Below, piece by piece: positions 25,719 through 36,803 of a DNA stretch of 64,000 bases. The stretch is from the NCBI GenBank assembly GCA_037903475.1, contig JBAJFG010000621.1, positions 2,108,001 through 2,172,000 of the forward strand, in the 5' to 3' direction. The notes under the pieces were generated by a model. It saw nothing but the letters and a program-made list of their open reading frames with translations. It ran no database searches and was not told the origin of the DNA. The translations under genes and the position numbers were made by a program. Positions within the stretch are counted from its first letter, which is position 1. Every line of letters starts with the position of its first letter. The DNA is from Ancylostoma caninum (lineage: Eukaryota; Nematoda; Chromadorea; Rhabditida; Ancylostomatidae).

Positions 25719-25810
25719 GTCTGGATGGCTACGTGAATGGGCTAATAGTGGAAACCCGGGAACAACTTCTTTCAGCTTGCGATGTGCTACATCTGAATTT
25801 TGAAGCAAGA
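25719..25810 (+). CDS. Possible internal exon with a BTB/POZ-like segment
   Basis: The acceptor TTTCATCGCAG ends at 25718 and the donor AGA|GTAAGG starts at 25811, bounding a 92-base exon. The 30 complete codons read LDGYVNGLIVETREQLLSAC and continue DVLHLNFEAR. The pattern of a short strand, a charged helix and LLxAxDxLxL resembles the second half of a BTB/POZ domain of kelch-like proteins (established family features), where it precedes the helix leading to the BACK domain. The N-terminal half of a BTB domain and kelch repeats were not found nearby, so this may be an isolated fragment. The adjacent SINE-like repeat would lie in the upstream intron. Confidence 0.25.
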
Positions 25811-25971
25811 GTAAGGGTAAAGGTGTGAGCCGTGAGTAGAAGTTAAGAGAGAAAACTGAAAAGAAGTAAGCCGTCTCAGCGCAACGCGGAGAGGAGTTTG
25901 GGCTCTTGGAAGAACTCACAGCAGCCATTATCCCATCAGAAGGAAAAGCGTGGGCATGGGATTTTCTGCAG

Positions 25972-26060
25972 TGAAAAAACGTGAGGAAACAGCTGAAAAG
26001 AGTGAAAACAGGAAACGCGATCCGGATGATGTGCAGCACCCGAAAGCAGCAAGAGAATGA
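25972..26060 (+). CDS. Possible lysine/glutamate-rich terminal exon
   Basis: The acceptor GATTTTCTGCAG ends at 25971. After two bases the frame reads KKREETAEKSENRKRDPDD and ends in VQHPKAARE then TGA (26058-26060). The highly charged composition is typical of a disordered nuclear protein tail, or of chance in purine-rich DNA. Its required phase does not match the donor of the exon-like piece at 25719-25810, so the two are not obviously one transcript. Confidence 0.15.
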
Positions 26061-27352
26061 CGATGAGCTCAATGAGAGTAACACTTCGTTCGCCTGTGAG
26101 ACCATTTATCGGCTAAAGTGCTCGCTGAGAGTCAGTGTTTTTCGTGGTTTGCTTCAATTTCCTTCAGAAGAATAACTAGCGAGCAGCATCAAATCCAAGC
26201 GAAAACAATTAAGTGGGAAAGGCGAAGAGAGCGGTAGAATGGCCCGATTCGAAGAGTACTTGACGAGAAACGAGGTAGAGGATTTTTCCTTCCCTCTGGC
26301 AGTCATTGCCAGTTAACTACCTATTTTCAGGGCAACTGGCATCCAAAGAGTCGATGGAACCGTCGGGCCTCGCATTTCATCAGAATCTGAGCCAATTCTG
26401 GGCGAAGTTTTGAGGAATATTGTATTTTGGCATCAAATTACATTAAATTATCGCATGGGTTTCTAGTCTTGAATAATCTTTCACGAAAGAATTGAAACTT
26501 TCCACTCCATTTTCTTTGGAAATTGTCGATTTCTGAACGAGTCTTGAATATTAACTTCTAATTGTGATCGAGTCTCTAATTTTGAAATCAACAGCAGTCA
26601 GGAGGTCACTAACAAGCACTGAGGTTTTTTCATTGGGTCAGTAGGGTAAGCAATGCCGCTAAAAATTTCTGGAAAAAACTGGAAGTGGGCATGGGCTGGT
26701 GTTAGCATTACAAAGAGACCGGAACACCACTGTTTGGGAATAACAACAAACTACTCAGGCGATTCCTGACGCCTAGAAGACAAATTTCGACGTTAACTAG
26801 TTGTTTTGTATGCATTACCAGAAAAACTGGGGCCAAACTCCTCTTCCCCATTCAAATTTCATTTCATCAAGTATTTACTTCCGGTTTGGTATTTACTGGA
26901 ATGAGAGAAAGCAGAGATGATCCGGATATCTAAGTGGAGTAGAGAGATTGTCCTCATGCAGACTTTGCAAGGATTTGGCCTCTTCAATTAAGACTGGATA
27001 ACTCTCCCAAGGGATCCCCTAATTAGATTTTTTTGAACTGAGTAAAGGTTGATCAAACTTTACGGTAATCAGGTAATCCTCTATGATTGAATAGATTTAC
27101 AAGGACAACGAATAGTCGTTCGTTCCTCTAAAATGAAGCACTTGAAAATTTGCAGCCACCAACTGCAAAAGCAAGGTACTGAGTGCAGCTGTTCTTGAAC
27201 GCACCACAGGATTTCAGCACTTAATGATCTTGCCTTTAATGTGTTCATTTCTATGACATCCAAAGGGTTCCATATAAGTCAAGAGGATTGAAATGGGAAA
27301 CACGCGCTAATCACGACAGACTCTAGACTCTACTGTGGTTTAGCTCGTATAG
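26061..27352. other. Intergenic or intronic stretch, nothing firm
   Basis: A short ATG frame at 26238 (MARFEEYLTRNE) ends at a GTAGAG donor and a good TATTTTCAG acceptor follows 60 bases later, but the joined frame closes after about 31 codons. Otherwise I see no supported feature. Confidence 0.3.
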
Positions 27353-27749
27353 ACTCCGATCTTTGTACAAAAAGTGAACCCTAGGTAGTTCGGTGGTTGT
27401 TGAGACCGAACTGAGCCAGGCATGGAGACTCGGGCGAAATTGCTGTAAAAACTGTGGAAGGAAACTTCGAGTATAAATTAGCGAGACCATACCAATGCTC
27501 AATGAGATCTGCTCAGGTCGAATAACCAAATGTGAGGCGAGGACCAACAAACGGTTCAGCTGCAACATCAACAGACTGGAACATTCCCATTCACGCAAAC
27601 GTATTCAAGCACAAAGTGAAAAGTTGGAATGGGAACTGTCGAAAACGTTGCCAGGAGGTGAGCTGCATGCTCCACGCACGGTGCAGAGCGCTCACCGTCT
27701 TATTTCCACCACCAATTCAGAAAAGGAAACCAATTTTTGCATCATTTGA
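27353..27749 (+). CDS. Small spliced gene model, coiled-coil-like, function unknown
   Basis: Three exons join without a frame break: 27353-27384, 27482-27657 and 27721-27749. Splice sites are acceptors CTCGTATAG, TATAAATTAG and CACCAATTCAG, and donors CTAG|GTAGTT and GGAG|GTGAGC; the last donor and acceptor are strong. The product reads TPIFVQKVNP, then SETIPMLNEICSGRITK, then a basic and glutamate-rich part with RKRIQAQSEKLEWELSK that could form a short helix, and ends NFCII. No start codon is assigned to the first exon, so upstream exons are expected. The second intron is 63 bases and would also be open if retained, which weakens the splicing argument. No family is recognised. Confidence 0.35.
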
Positions 27750-27971
27750 GCTTTTGATCACTTTCGAGATCCAACCAAAACCTCTTCGAAAGCGCATCGC
27801 TTTGCCGTGACTCAAATATTAACTTGTTCTCAGCAGTGGAAAATCAGCACCTATTGATGAGATTCTTGTTCTTAGATGGTTACCAGCCCTGATGTGAGAC
27901 TTTCTTCTTCCGAGGCTGACATCGACGATGAGCTCTGCGATTTCTGTATTTTTTAGATCTACAATCTCTGG

Positions 27972-28216
27972 TAAATGTGCGCTAGGAACGCAGCCCGAAC
28001 AGCGTTATATTTACGTCGAGCATCAACCCCACAAGCATCTCCTCCAATTTGCTGCTATCCTTCCCTCAACTGCTGATCGAGATTTCGTCCCTCTAGCAAC
28101 AAGTGCTGAAGGATGGCAGCAATTGAGAGGAGGATGGTAGCAACTGGGTAGAAATGCTGTTACAGTTACTACTCGACGCATTACACAGTGCGAACTGTGT
28201 TCCTAACGCACATTAA
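27972..28216. mobile_element. Fold-back MITE, about 245 bp
   Basis: The ends TAAATGTGCGCTAGGAACGC and (reverse complement of the right end) TTAATGTGCGTTAGGAACAC are inverted copies. An inner pair also matches: CATCTCCTCC-AATT-GCTGCTATCCTTC at about 28038-28067 faces its complement at about 28108-28137. Nearly the whole element can therefore fold on itself. TA/TAA borders both ends. Confidence 0.72.
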
Positions 28217-29461
28217 TCAAAGATGATGATAGTTTCAAAGAATTCATTTTGAGGTATAACTGATCAGATTTACTAAGAACCACATGACTGTATATTCATG
28301 GGAAATTAAAACACTGTTCGAGGTAAAGGATTGGTTGCCACGTAAGCAGACGAGGTGTGGTTTTCCAGAAGATGAGGCTTGTTTGACCAATCCACTAAAC
28401 TCAGAAGGCCATAGTTGTTCAGTGGAGTCTACTACGGATGTTTGCATTATACAACTGTATTGTGCTGCGTCACACTGAAGCGAATGCAAGCACAAGGATA
28501 GCAGGTAAAGGGATAGAGAAGTTGACGTAACTCCGTACTGACTGACACATGTCCTTCAAACACTAAACTAATCCTTCTTTCCATTACAGTGAAATGGATG
28601 GCATTGAGTTTTTGACGAACGAAGGATCCACTCTTCCTGACGTTCACGGAAGGGTAATGGATCTTAACGGATAAGGTATGATCGACAGGAGTAGCAAACC
28701 ATGTGGAGAAAGAGGATTACACTCTTCATGTAGATTTCTACGCAGAGAACGTTCTCCTGCAAAATTCTGTGAGCCACTTAATAAAAATCTATACCTTCAT
28801 TTCTACTGAATTTGTACTTAGAGTTTTGTTACGAAATTGTAGCCATACGTAGGCGAGTAGAAAGCTGTCGATTTTTGCCATACTTACTCGTTCCTGGAAA
28901 ACTTTCGTACAATTACGTGCAACAGTTCGTTTGGAAAGTGCTGCAGTCTTCTTTTTCCAGGATCATTTCCTCTAAAATGCAGGAGGATCTGGATCCGTAG
29001 CAAGAACCATCACTGATGAGTACATGATCAGCTGGGCGTCACCTGCTGTTGGGTTTGGTTTAACTAGGTGACAGATTACACCAGTGAGGTACAAATGACT
29101 TGATTTTTTCACTGTTCCGGAGATTTCCACAAGATATTGCGCATGTCTTGGGCATGAATCCAGGCATTTCAACACCGGAAACCTTTGAGAAAAGTCGTGG
29201 AGAGGTTCCAAATTCAGCTCAGGATCCGTGTTGAGAGTGCTAAGTGAAAGATACATATTCAACCTATACCATTCCAGAAGCACTGGTTTACAATTATTGG
29301 GCATAGCATTGATTAAGTTCCATAATGTGAGAGGAAAATGTGAAGAGCAGAGGTGAAAACATGAATAATACGGAAAATTCCAGAACTCAGTGATCAGCAG
29401 ATTGGCAATATTACTGGAAGACGCTTCATTCCATAAACTCCTTTCTATTAGCAGTATAAAA
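28217..29461. other. Stretch without a firm gene
   Basis: The minus frame 28972-29493 (173 codons) is the longest ordinary ORF here, but has no domain and no splice support. On the plus strand TCTTTTTCCAG at 28959 leads into a short frame ending KMQEDLDP, a possible gene tail. Neither is secure. Confidence 0.25.
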
Positions 29462-31682
29462 ATGGAGGACAATACACCTTGCACGACCAACATGCTTCAG
29501 AGACGCCCTCCACAGCAGGACTTTGAAGAAAAAGAGGAGAAATCAGCGGAAATTGACCCACGAGCGAAGCAGTGAAAGCGCGACAACAAAGAGAAACCTT
29601 GAAGACCTTGTTGTACTTCGGACAAACACAAACACAAAGCGAATCCTTCTTTTTTTTTCCAAAATAATATTTCGTGTTGAACTGATCCTTATATCACAAT
29701 CATATGAAATCGGAGTTCATATGTTAACGTTCTCTCTCCTTTACCCTACAAATAACAGATAAATGTATAAATAAAGAAGATGCAGAGCGAACAGAGAACT
29801 GCGAGCTGACAGCGAAATGAACCACCACCACCGGCGTCGACGTGGGTTTACGAGCCAAAACAGATGTAATTGCTAGGAAAGAGGCATAAAAAGGAGTGCG
29901 AAATATCTGCAAGCGCCAGGCCAACCGCCAAAATGTGCATGGATACGAAATGCAAAAAACGAATGTGGCGTCTATCAGATTTCAGATTATATAACCAAGA
30001 AAAAAATCTGGAGCCAGCTGAAGTGCACTGAGCTCAGTTCTCATTTCTTACGGAAAATTTTTATTACCAATACTCAGATTTCTGACGGTAATGGAATGGA
30101 AAATTCCATCTGGTTAGGTTTCACCTGATATTTTTGCTCAATTGCCATAGCTACTAATGCACAGCGACAATTTTGATCTTAAGGCTTTCGAGGAGTCCTG
30201 AAAACGAACTTTTGATCTTGAAACGCCGCTGAACTTTTGAACTTAGACTAAACTTCAGCTCGTCAAGTTTGCACATCCATTCCCTGGAGAAGTTAAATGA
30301 TGTTTCTTAGAAAAACTTCGAAGTCGAAAAAAGGTGAAATTCAAAAGTCAATTTCTAATTTGCTTTGAAGCTGAGCACATCAGGGCCGAATGAAACAAGC
30401 TTGACTTGGGGTGTGGAGCGTTATACTTGGAAAAGGCGGTACCATGGAGCTCCTCGATTGGCGGGTCACGTGAATTGACCAATCACAAAGCTACTCCGCG
30501 CTGCCCTCTCCAGGTACAACGCTCCACAGCCCCGGAAACGCCTCATATTTTCGTGCGCCCTGCAGTTTTACGATTCATGGTGTTCCCAGTCACCAAACAA
30601 CACCTTTCATAATTGTGCGTTGGTGACTAGACAATCGTAAAGAGCCGGATGGACAATTCTGGCATTCGCTACACTCAACAACAATTGTACATAGATATAA
30701 ACAACCATTTAAATTCTTGGAAGTACAGAGTGCAGCCATTCAGTAACTTCTAAGTGCCCTGGTCATAAAACCTGGGCATTCTCACTTGTACAATTCATCC
30801 ATTGTACATCCATCCGAAGAGTGTCCCTGTTTGGAATCCTGTATTCCAGGAAAAAAAGGAAATAGTAGAGAAACTTTAGAAATATATATAAAAGAAAGCT
30901 TCACGCTATTTTATCTTTACCCAGGAAAGATCAAGACTGGGGTCCACGAAAGTTCCGGGGAAGTTAATCAACTACTCGAAATTACCGAACGGACGAGTAT
31001 GTAAAGCAATAAGGAGCGTATGAAAGAGTTTATGTGGAGTTCTGACTTTCGTTGAACCTTGACATAGTGAATCCTTATTGCCTGGTCTATTTTGAGGACA
31101 GTTTGAGATTTGCATTGATCTTTCATTGAATCGCTAACGTTTTGGCGTAGTTGCCTTTGCCAGAACCTGAAAAAGACAAGGACAAGAATGATTCAGCCCC
31201 AAATACTTCATCGTATCTACAGGACCGAATCCAGTAAGTCGGATAGGACCAGAATAGTACCAGCAGATGGAACAATTGTGATGCTCACCTTGACAGCCGC
31301 AATGCTGATGGAATTAAGTGCTACCTAGTGAGAAAATGCACCGCTTAGGGTGTTCAATTGCCAAGATTTCTACTGATCATTTGTTGAACAAACAAGGTTG
31401 TAGACTCCGTCAGATCTTGGAAAAGTTCAAAGCCAAATACGACCAGTATGATTTAATACATGTTGAGGATAGAATCCATGGACCAGATTTGCAAGCTACT
31501 AACTCTTATGGAGTGCGTCTCCTAAGAAGGCATAGTCTATGGAAAACTCACTCACGCTGACCATTGCAGGGTAAAAGATCCTTGAATTCCAGCCCAGGTG
31601 TTTGAGTGGTAAGCCATACTTGCCTTTAATTTTTGTAGGCTCTGCCAAAGGCGGCTATGTCAAAACGTTGGCCGTTCAATAA
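29462..31682 (+). CDS. Multi-exon gene model, unknown charged protein
   Basis: This is the best-supported gene in the window. Five exons chain in phase: 30925-30996, 31164-31233, 31329-31512, 31570-31597 and 31639-31682. Acceptors are CTTTACCCAG, CTTTGCCAG, CTACCTAG, CCATTGCAG and TTTTTGTAG. Donors are ACGA|GTATGT, CCA|GTAAGT, GGA|GTGCGT and CCAG|GTGTTT. Introns are 168, 95, 57 and 41 bases. The frame reads KIKTGVHESSGEVNQLLEIT, a DKDKNDSAPNTSS-type acidic/polar part, a helix-like RLRQILEKFKAKYDQY, and a C-terminus GGYVKTLAVQ with TAA overlapping AATAAA (31678-31683). An upstream start is proposed, less surely, at ATG 29462 (MEDNTPCTTNMLQRR) after acceptor TATTAGCAG, joined through a small exon near 29827-29841 across a 1.1-kb intron that holds the fold-back element at 30408. 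No family is recognised. The exon at 31329 may use other donors. Confidence 0.45.
30408..30533. mobile_element. Fold-back MITE, 126 bp
   Basis: The left end GGGGTGTGGAGCGTTATACT faces a right end whose reverse complement is GGGGCTGTGGAGCGTTGTAC. Pairing continues inward with interruptions (TTGGAAAAGGC against TGGAGAGGGCAGC, and CGATTGG against TGATTGG), so the whole unit is a near-palindrome. It lies in the proposed long intron of the gene model ending at 31682. Target duplication not clear. Confidence 0.65.
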
Positions 31683-32367
31683 AAAAATCGTCACAAATCT
31701 TGCTCTGTGACAAATCATAGACTCAGTAGTGTATGTACTACTTCTATAAAAGTGCCACTTACAGAGGTAGAAAATAACAGGACAAGTAATCAATTTTTTT
31801 TCAATTTTTCGTCGAGAAACTTGAAACTTATGGGAAGCCCGCATCTTCACTGGAAACCTTCACGTTTCCTATTACATGTGGGAGTATAAGCTCCATTTTT
31901 CAAGGGTGAGAGGACACCATATAGTAGTCTACTCTACAAGTCATGGCTATGTAATGAAAAGATAGCCATGGTACAAGTGCATCACTGGAAGGAACGGTAG
32001 CCTCATAACCATGAGTATGACTATCCATGGGTAGTAGCCAGGTAGATATGTTGACTTGTGCCCGGTAAAGGGTAAATCAATGCGTTAACCATAGATTATT
32101 TCAACTATGCATGAAATCCGGGCGCAATTCCTCCAGTGCTCCAATTCACCAACACACTGAAGCGGAACAGCTCCTGCTACAAGCGAATAAGAAAGAAGGC
32201 ACGAAATTACCTTGCCGGTTCATGAATACCAACATTTTGCTACTCTCTGGTGAAAACGCTGCAATCGTCTCGGAAAGTTCATAAGTACGAGGGCAAATCG
32301 TGATGTGGGATGGTGTAACTGTGTAGTAAGGTATAAGTAGCAAGTAAATTAAGTCAAGGAAAGGACC

Positions 32368-33221
32368 ATGGAGTGGATTTCTCGTCTAATCTTCCACAGC
32401 CGAGAGGAAGAGCGGCGTCGATGTAATGGTAGGTTACTGCAAAGAATCATTTACAAAGGTTGTTCATCCGTGAATGCGAGAAACTTCTCCAATTTTTCCT
32501 GCCTGGAAACATTCTGGGTTGTTGAATGCAAATTTGCCCTAAAAAATACATTTCAATTAAAATTGTTTGCTCAGGATCTAGATAAGGACACCATATACAT
32601 AATTAACGGCGCCTTTGCAAAGAAAATAATTGATAAGCCATCTAGCACACATCGGGTTCATTGTCATCTGGGCAGCAAGTGCAAAAGTTGATGGGTAGAA
32701 AAACAAACAGTCAGAGGCAACAATGTTGGATTAATCCGATTGGAGGGGGGGGGGGAAGGAAGAGGAAACAAGACGAGTACTGAACAGTCAAGTGTAAATT
32801 TCTATCGATATCGATTGTCATGTGGTGAACAATTAGGCGGTAATTATCCCCGCAAACCTTGGAAAAAAGGTAGTCAATCGCGAACCTCGCACCTGAACTC
32901 ATGGACAAGGTTATCAGCCTTTTGCTTCTGCTCATTTTTTAGCGAGAAAAATTATGTTGTTAAGTAATGCCTTAGCTCTGGAAACAGTCCAAAGTTTCTC
33001 AGGAAGCGGATGCACGAAGTAAACACTCCCGCTTGAACTCAGAAAAACACGCAGAGAAACCTCAACAGGAGAAAATGGTGAGGGAAGTTTGTAACAGCTC
33101 ATGTACGAAGTACAATTTCATTAAGACGAACAACACGCTGGGGAATTGCGCAACCATTTGTAGCGGATTCGTGAACGATCTCGGTAAGATTCCAAGCTTT
33201 CTGCTCATCTTAAGTGAATAA
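32368..33221 (+). CDS. Tentative spliced gene, small cysteine-containing protein
   Basis: ATG at 32368 has a good context (ACCATGG) and reads MEWISRLIFHSREEERRRCN. A phase-0 donor at TCATCC|GTGAAT (near 32470) could join the very good acceptor TTTGCTCAG at about 32574, continuing DLDKDTIYIINGAFAKK to LGSKCK. The frame is also open without splicing. A further exon after GAACTCAG (about 33026) reads KHAEKPQQEKMVREVCNSSC, then NCATIC, and is open to TAA at 33219-33221. The cysteine pairs and basic residues could suit a small secreted or metal-binding protein, but no family fits and the donor joining the last exon is weak. Alternative: two unrelated chance frames. Confidence 0.2.
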
Positions 33222-33786
33222 GTTTCTAAAACAAAATGAAAAATATCTTGCTATCATTACCATCACTTGTCAACGGTAACTGAGATGGGTTGGTGGACTG
33301 AGATATTCCCATTTTCAAAGATGAACTCGTCCACTTTTGAAAGGCGGGAAGGTCGTAATGTTTTCGGTAACGTTCGGAAATTCTTCTATAGAAGAGCTCG
33401 TCAAGATATAACACGTAGGGTGGTGGGCATCGAAGCTGTACGTACGCGCTCCATCTGGAGACATTTCCATAGCGTCACTGCCCATCAACGGTGGTGAGTG
33501 AATTTCCAAAGGCAGAAATTAATAAAAAAAAAGCTTTGACTTTTCATTTTTCGTTCCAATCCTAATAATTCCGCATTTTTGTACACATCTCTAGTTCCCT
33601 TTTCAGAATCCTGTTGACTTCAGGACTACTAGTGATTTCTGGGTGTGTGTTGTATCATAGGCGAACATTCTTGAGTTGAGCAATAATCGCTCTCGGTGTT
33701 ATTTCAGTGCTCATGGACTATGCACTGTATTTGTTTACAAACACACCGACCGAGCCCTATACAAGGGCTAGTCTAGTGACGTTGAG

Positions 33787-35018
33787 TCAGTTGTCCATTT
33801 GCTTCGCCAATAAACGCTTCCTGCAGACTACTTTCCGTTCAAAGGCCACATCACTGGCGAACAGGATGAGATCACTGTATGGATCATTCGGGATTGCGGT
33901 GGAGGTGGGGGTGGTGGGCTGACGTGTGGTGGCATCCTTCTGGTCGACTAGGTGAGTCACGAGCTGCTGGAGCATTTGCATCTGTTGTGGTTGGGCCGTG
34001 AGTAGTTCGGCAAGCCAGGTGGGTGCTTCTTCGGCAGTAGCGGTTGAGCGACTCTGCATCGTGCAGGCTTGGCTTGGCTTGGTAGTTGAGCTTCAGTCCT
34101 GATCGCCAGTGATGTGGCCTTTGAACGGACAGTAGTCTGCAGAAAGCGTTTATTGCGCGACCTACCTGTATTCAACTACAATGCGGACGACAAGACCACC
34201 TTCGATGCCTGGTACAAACGATATGGACCAGTGATTGACGATCGTGGAGCAGCACTATCCGAAGAATGAAAGCGAAACCTGCTCGCAGACAAGTTGGACC
34301 GAGCCACATACAAGACATATTCTGAACATGTCTTGCCGCTCTCTCCAAAGGACATCGATCTCCCAAAGACCATCCTAAACCTAACAAAGCTTTTCGGACC
34401 GAAGAAAACTCTGATCCGCCGCCGATAGGGTTCCTGCAATCGATGTGCCCGCCATTGACCAACACCTACGTGCCATATCGAGATTTCGGAAACGCGATAA
34501 AGAAGAAATTCGAGGACGCACTGATGAAAGAGGTAGACAGCGATTCGCTAAAGTGCCTCGTCTTCATAGCTGGTCTCACAGACCCATCACAATCCGAAAT
34601 GCGACTCCGTCTCCTAAATCGCCACAACAGAATAGGCGAAGCTGAGCCCTCACCGGCCCTCGACGACTTCGTAAACGAGTGCGAAACGTTCGTTACACTG
34701 AGATACGACAATTACACGATGGAGGACAAGGAAGTCAACGCAGCTCTACGGAGGAGACCGATGGAGAAGAAAAGACATCCAGTTCGGAAAGTGAGTACTC
34801 GAAACCTCTCCTTTTCTAAAGAGCGAAATCCACACCCACGGCCGAGCACCGAAAAGCCAATCCCAAAGAAGAACAGCCGGTTTAAAAAGCGTCGTGGACG
34901 AGAATTCCGTTGCAAGCAAGTTGCAATGACGATTCCGGATGCACGTACCTACCTGCAAGTACACATCAGTGTTGAAAAAGAATCCCGTACGAGATCACAT
35001 CCACGTCACTTTTCATAG
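33787..35018 (+). mobile_element. Broken LTR-retrotransposon gag with an inverted 5' part
   Basis: The plus strand from about 34141 encodes a gag-like protein: LPVFNYNADD, FDAWYKRYGPVIDD (34201-34242), YSEHVLPLSPKDIDLPKT, LTKLFGPKKTLIRRR, then in another frame CPPLTNTYVPYRDF and a basic tail up to 35018. I associate this type with gypsy-like elements of nematodes (recalled, not searched). It is dead: in-frame TGA at 34267-34269, TAG at 34426-34428 with a frameshift there. The upstream part of gag (glutamine-rich, MQMLQQLVTHLVDQKD) lies on the opposite strand at 33868-34059. It is flanked by a 62-bp inverted repeat (33805-33866 and 34098-34159) in which both copies encode SDVAFER-VVCRKRLL. No protease, reverse transcriptase, integrase or paired LTRs are seen. 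Confidence 0.8.
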
Positions 35019-35208
35019 TAGGTGAACAAAGAGTCAGAGAAATTTTCGGAAGGAATCGGTTTCTGGCAAGGTTCTTCCAAATAGCTGCTGCGATTCTCCT
35101 CATGCTGTTGCCCTCCCGAAGGTTTGTCTAAGGATTCACCTCTTCTCAGATTGAAATATGCAAAAAAATGTGGTGCTATCGATAGGGTGTGGAGGAACAA
35201 GGTACCAA

Positions 35209-35254
35209 CTGGAAATCTCATCCCTTTTTTAGGAAAAAGGGACGAGATTTCCAG
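35209..35254. repeat. Near-perfect hairpin, 21-bp stem, 4-base loop
   Basis: CTGGAAATCTCATCCCTTTT-T (35209-35229) faces its complement at 35234-35254 with one mismatch. The tiny loop makes it a strong hairpin in single-stranded DNA or RNA. It is not part of a visible larger element. Confidence 0.85.
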
Positions 35255-36205
35255 TTTAGAAGACTCATTTATCATAACGAATACAGCAGTGCATCTGCAG
35301 TACAGTATGGTACATGCTATCCTCAAAGACATTCTTATTATGTCTTAGCATCCGGTTTTAGTTTAATATCGACTAGTTTCTACAGAGAATCACATGTGCG
35401 TCGCGAAGTTGTCGATCGCCAGCATAAACGTTCATCCCATGGTTAAGAACTCCCAGAGTGTTATCGTCTTTGATGACGAACATTTTGCTTTAAACTAAGG
35501 CAAAATCGTCACCAGTATGGAAGTGGACATACTGCAGTCCTTTTCTCGGCAACTTTTTTCAATGTCCTGGAAAATTTGGAGGAGTTGCTCATATGTTTCA
35601 GAGCTGACATGGGAACATGAAAACGGAGTTACGTGAATAATCAAGAAGATGAGGAAAGGCAAATAATGTGGGCGATGAAGTACATAACTGCTGGGTCAAG
35701 GAATACATAGTCAGCTGAAGACTTTGGAAAATCATTTTGAAAATGGAAAAACACACTTCTACTGAGCTTATCCAATCAAAAAGCCGAAGTTATATTTGAC
35801 AGCATAACGAGAGGGAGTTTGGAGAATATTTTTGCCGGAATTGTTCCGTTGCAATGCAAATGTGACGGCTTGAAGCAAATTTACACATCGTTTGCATATA
35901 TGCAATAGGAAAGCAAGATTATGCGGGAAAGCCTATAATCGTTACTTTGGTTTAGAAGCGGCCACAAATTTCAGCAGAAAACAAACCAGTGTGCGGATCA
36001 CTTTTTCTTAGCGGGTACTGGTCGGTACTTCTATACAACAGATTGGAAATAAAAACCAGAAAAAATGCCGTTAAAATAAAGAAGCTCTGTTTTCAAGAAC
36101 CACAAACACTACTGGACTAGCGAACGCCATACACGGTTGACGCTTTCACATTACTTTTTGTCTTTTCTTCCCCCAAAATATGCATTTTTCAATCTGTAGA
36201 CAGCG
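35255..36205. other. Non-coding stretch
   Basis: I see no gene, repeat or motif worth naming here. Confidence 0.4.
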
Positions 36206-36495
36206 ATGAACTTTAAGCAAATTTTAGTCGAGTCTCTTCTCCGTGAGATGCTTGTATTACCAGAGTACCATGTAAATATTCCTAAATATTTATCTTTCCA
36301 TCTTTTGCAGCCGTAGTGTCTGCGAACAGTGCATTAGTTAAAAGAGAGCAGAAGCAAAAAAGAGAGATTTTCAAAAAAAAAGGGAAATCAGCGGGGAAAG
36401 GAAAACTTCCAAGAAAACAAAAGCGAGGCTCTTCTGAAGAAGAACAGGAAGTTGACATCAGAAGAAACGGGATCACAGTAGCGGAAAAATTCTAA
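36206..36495 (+). CDS. Tentative two-exon gene for a 73-residue lysine-rich protein
   Basis: ATG 36206 follows AATCTGTAG, a possible cis- or trans-splice acceptor. Exon 1 (36206-36242) reads MNFKQILVESLL and ends at a consensus donor TCC|GTGAGA. The intron is 68 bases and ends ATCTTTTGCAG. Exon 2 (36311-36495) continues in phase with PVVSANSALVKREQKQKRE, a run of lysine-rich sequence (FKKKGKSAGKGK), an acidic patch (SSEEEQEVDIRR) and TAA at 36493-36495. The basic, disordered composition suggests a nucleic-acid-binding or nucleolar protein, but this is only compositional. The AAAAAA tract within exon 2 could inflate the apparent lysine content if the frame is not real. Confidence 0.3.
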
Positions 36496-36803
36496 GCATT
36501 CCGGAAGAAGTCCTCAGGGATTTCTTGGTGTTTCCTAGGAAATATTTCTACAATTTTTCTATAAACTGTGAAGTTCTCATGAGACCCTCCTAGCAGTGTC
36601 TAATTATTTTTTTTCTGATATTGCTCACAACTTCTCGACGCAGGCTTGAACAGTAGCACCGCGCATTTATTCAAACTTTGTCAGAGCAAGCGAAGAAAGC
36701 TTCTTAAAGCATCACATAAAGCACTAGTTTTCGGAAAACAGCGTCTTCGCCTTCCGTTCCGAAGCAAATCAATCCTGGAGGAGTGGACTTCGAAATGGAC
36801 CTA

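Noticed and set aside
25710..26105. 131-codon minus ORF
   Set aside because: Serine/leucine/phenylalanine-rich and low complexity, the complement of purine-rich DNA. The plus strand has better splice signals here.
28972..29493. 173-codon minus-strand ORF
   Set aside because: No recognisable domain, no splice context, and a length that chance can give in 64 kb. It overlaps the start of the better-supported plus-strand gene.
34172..34465. Two minus-strand ORFs over the gag region
   Set aside because: They are shadows of the plus-strand gag, whose residues are recognisable despite the stops.
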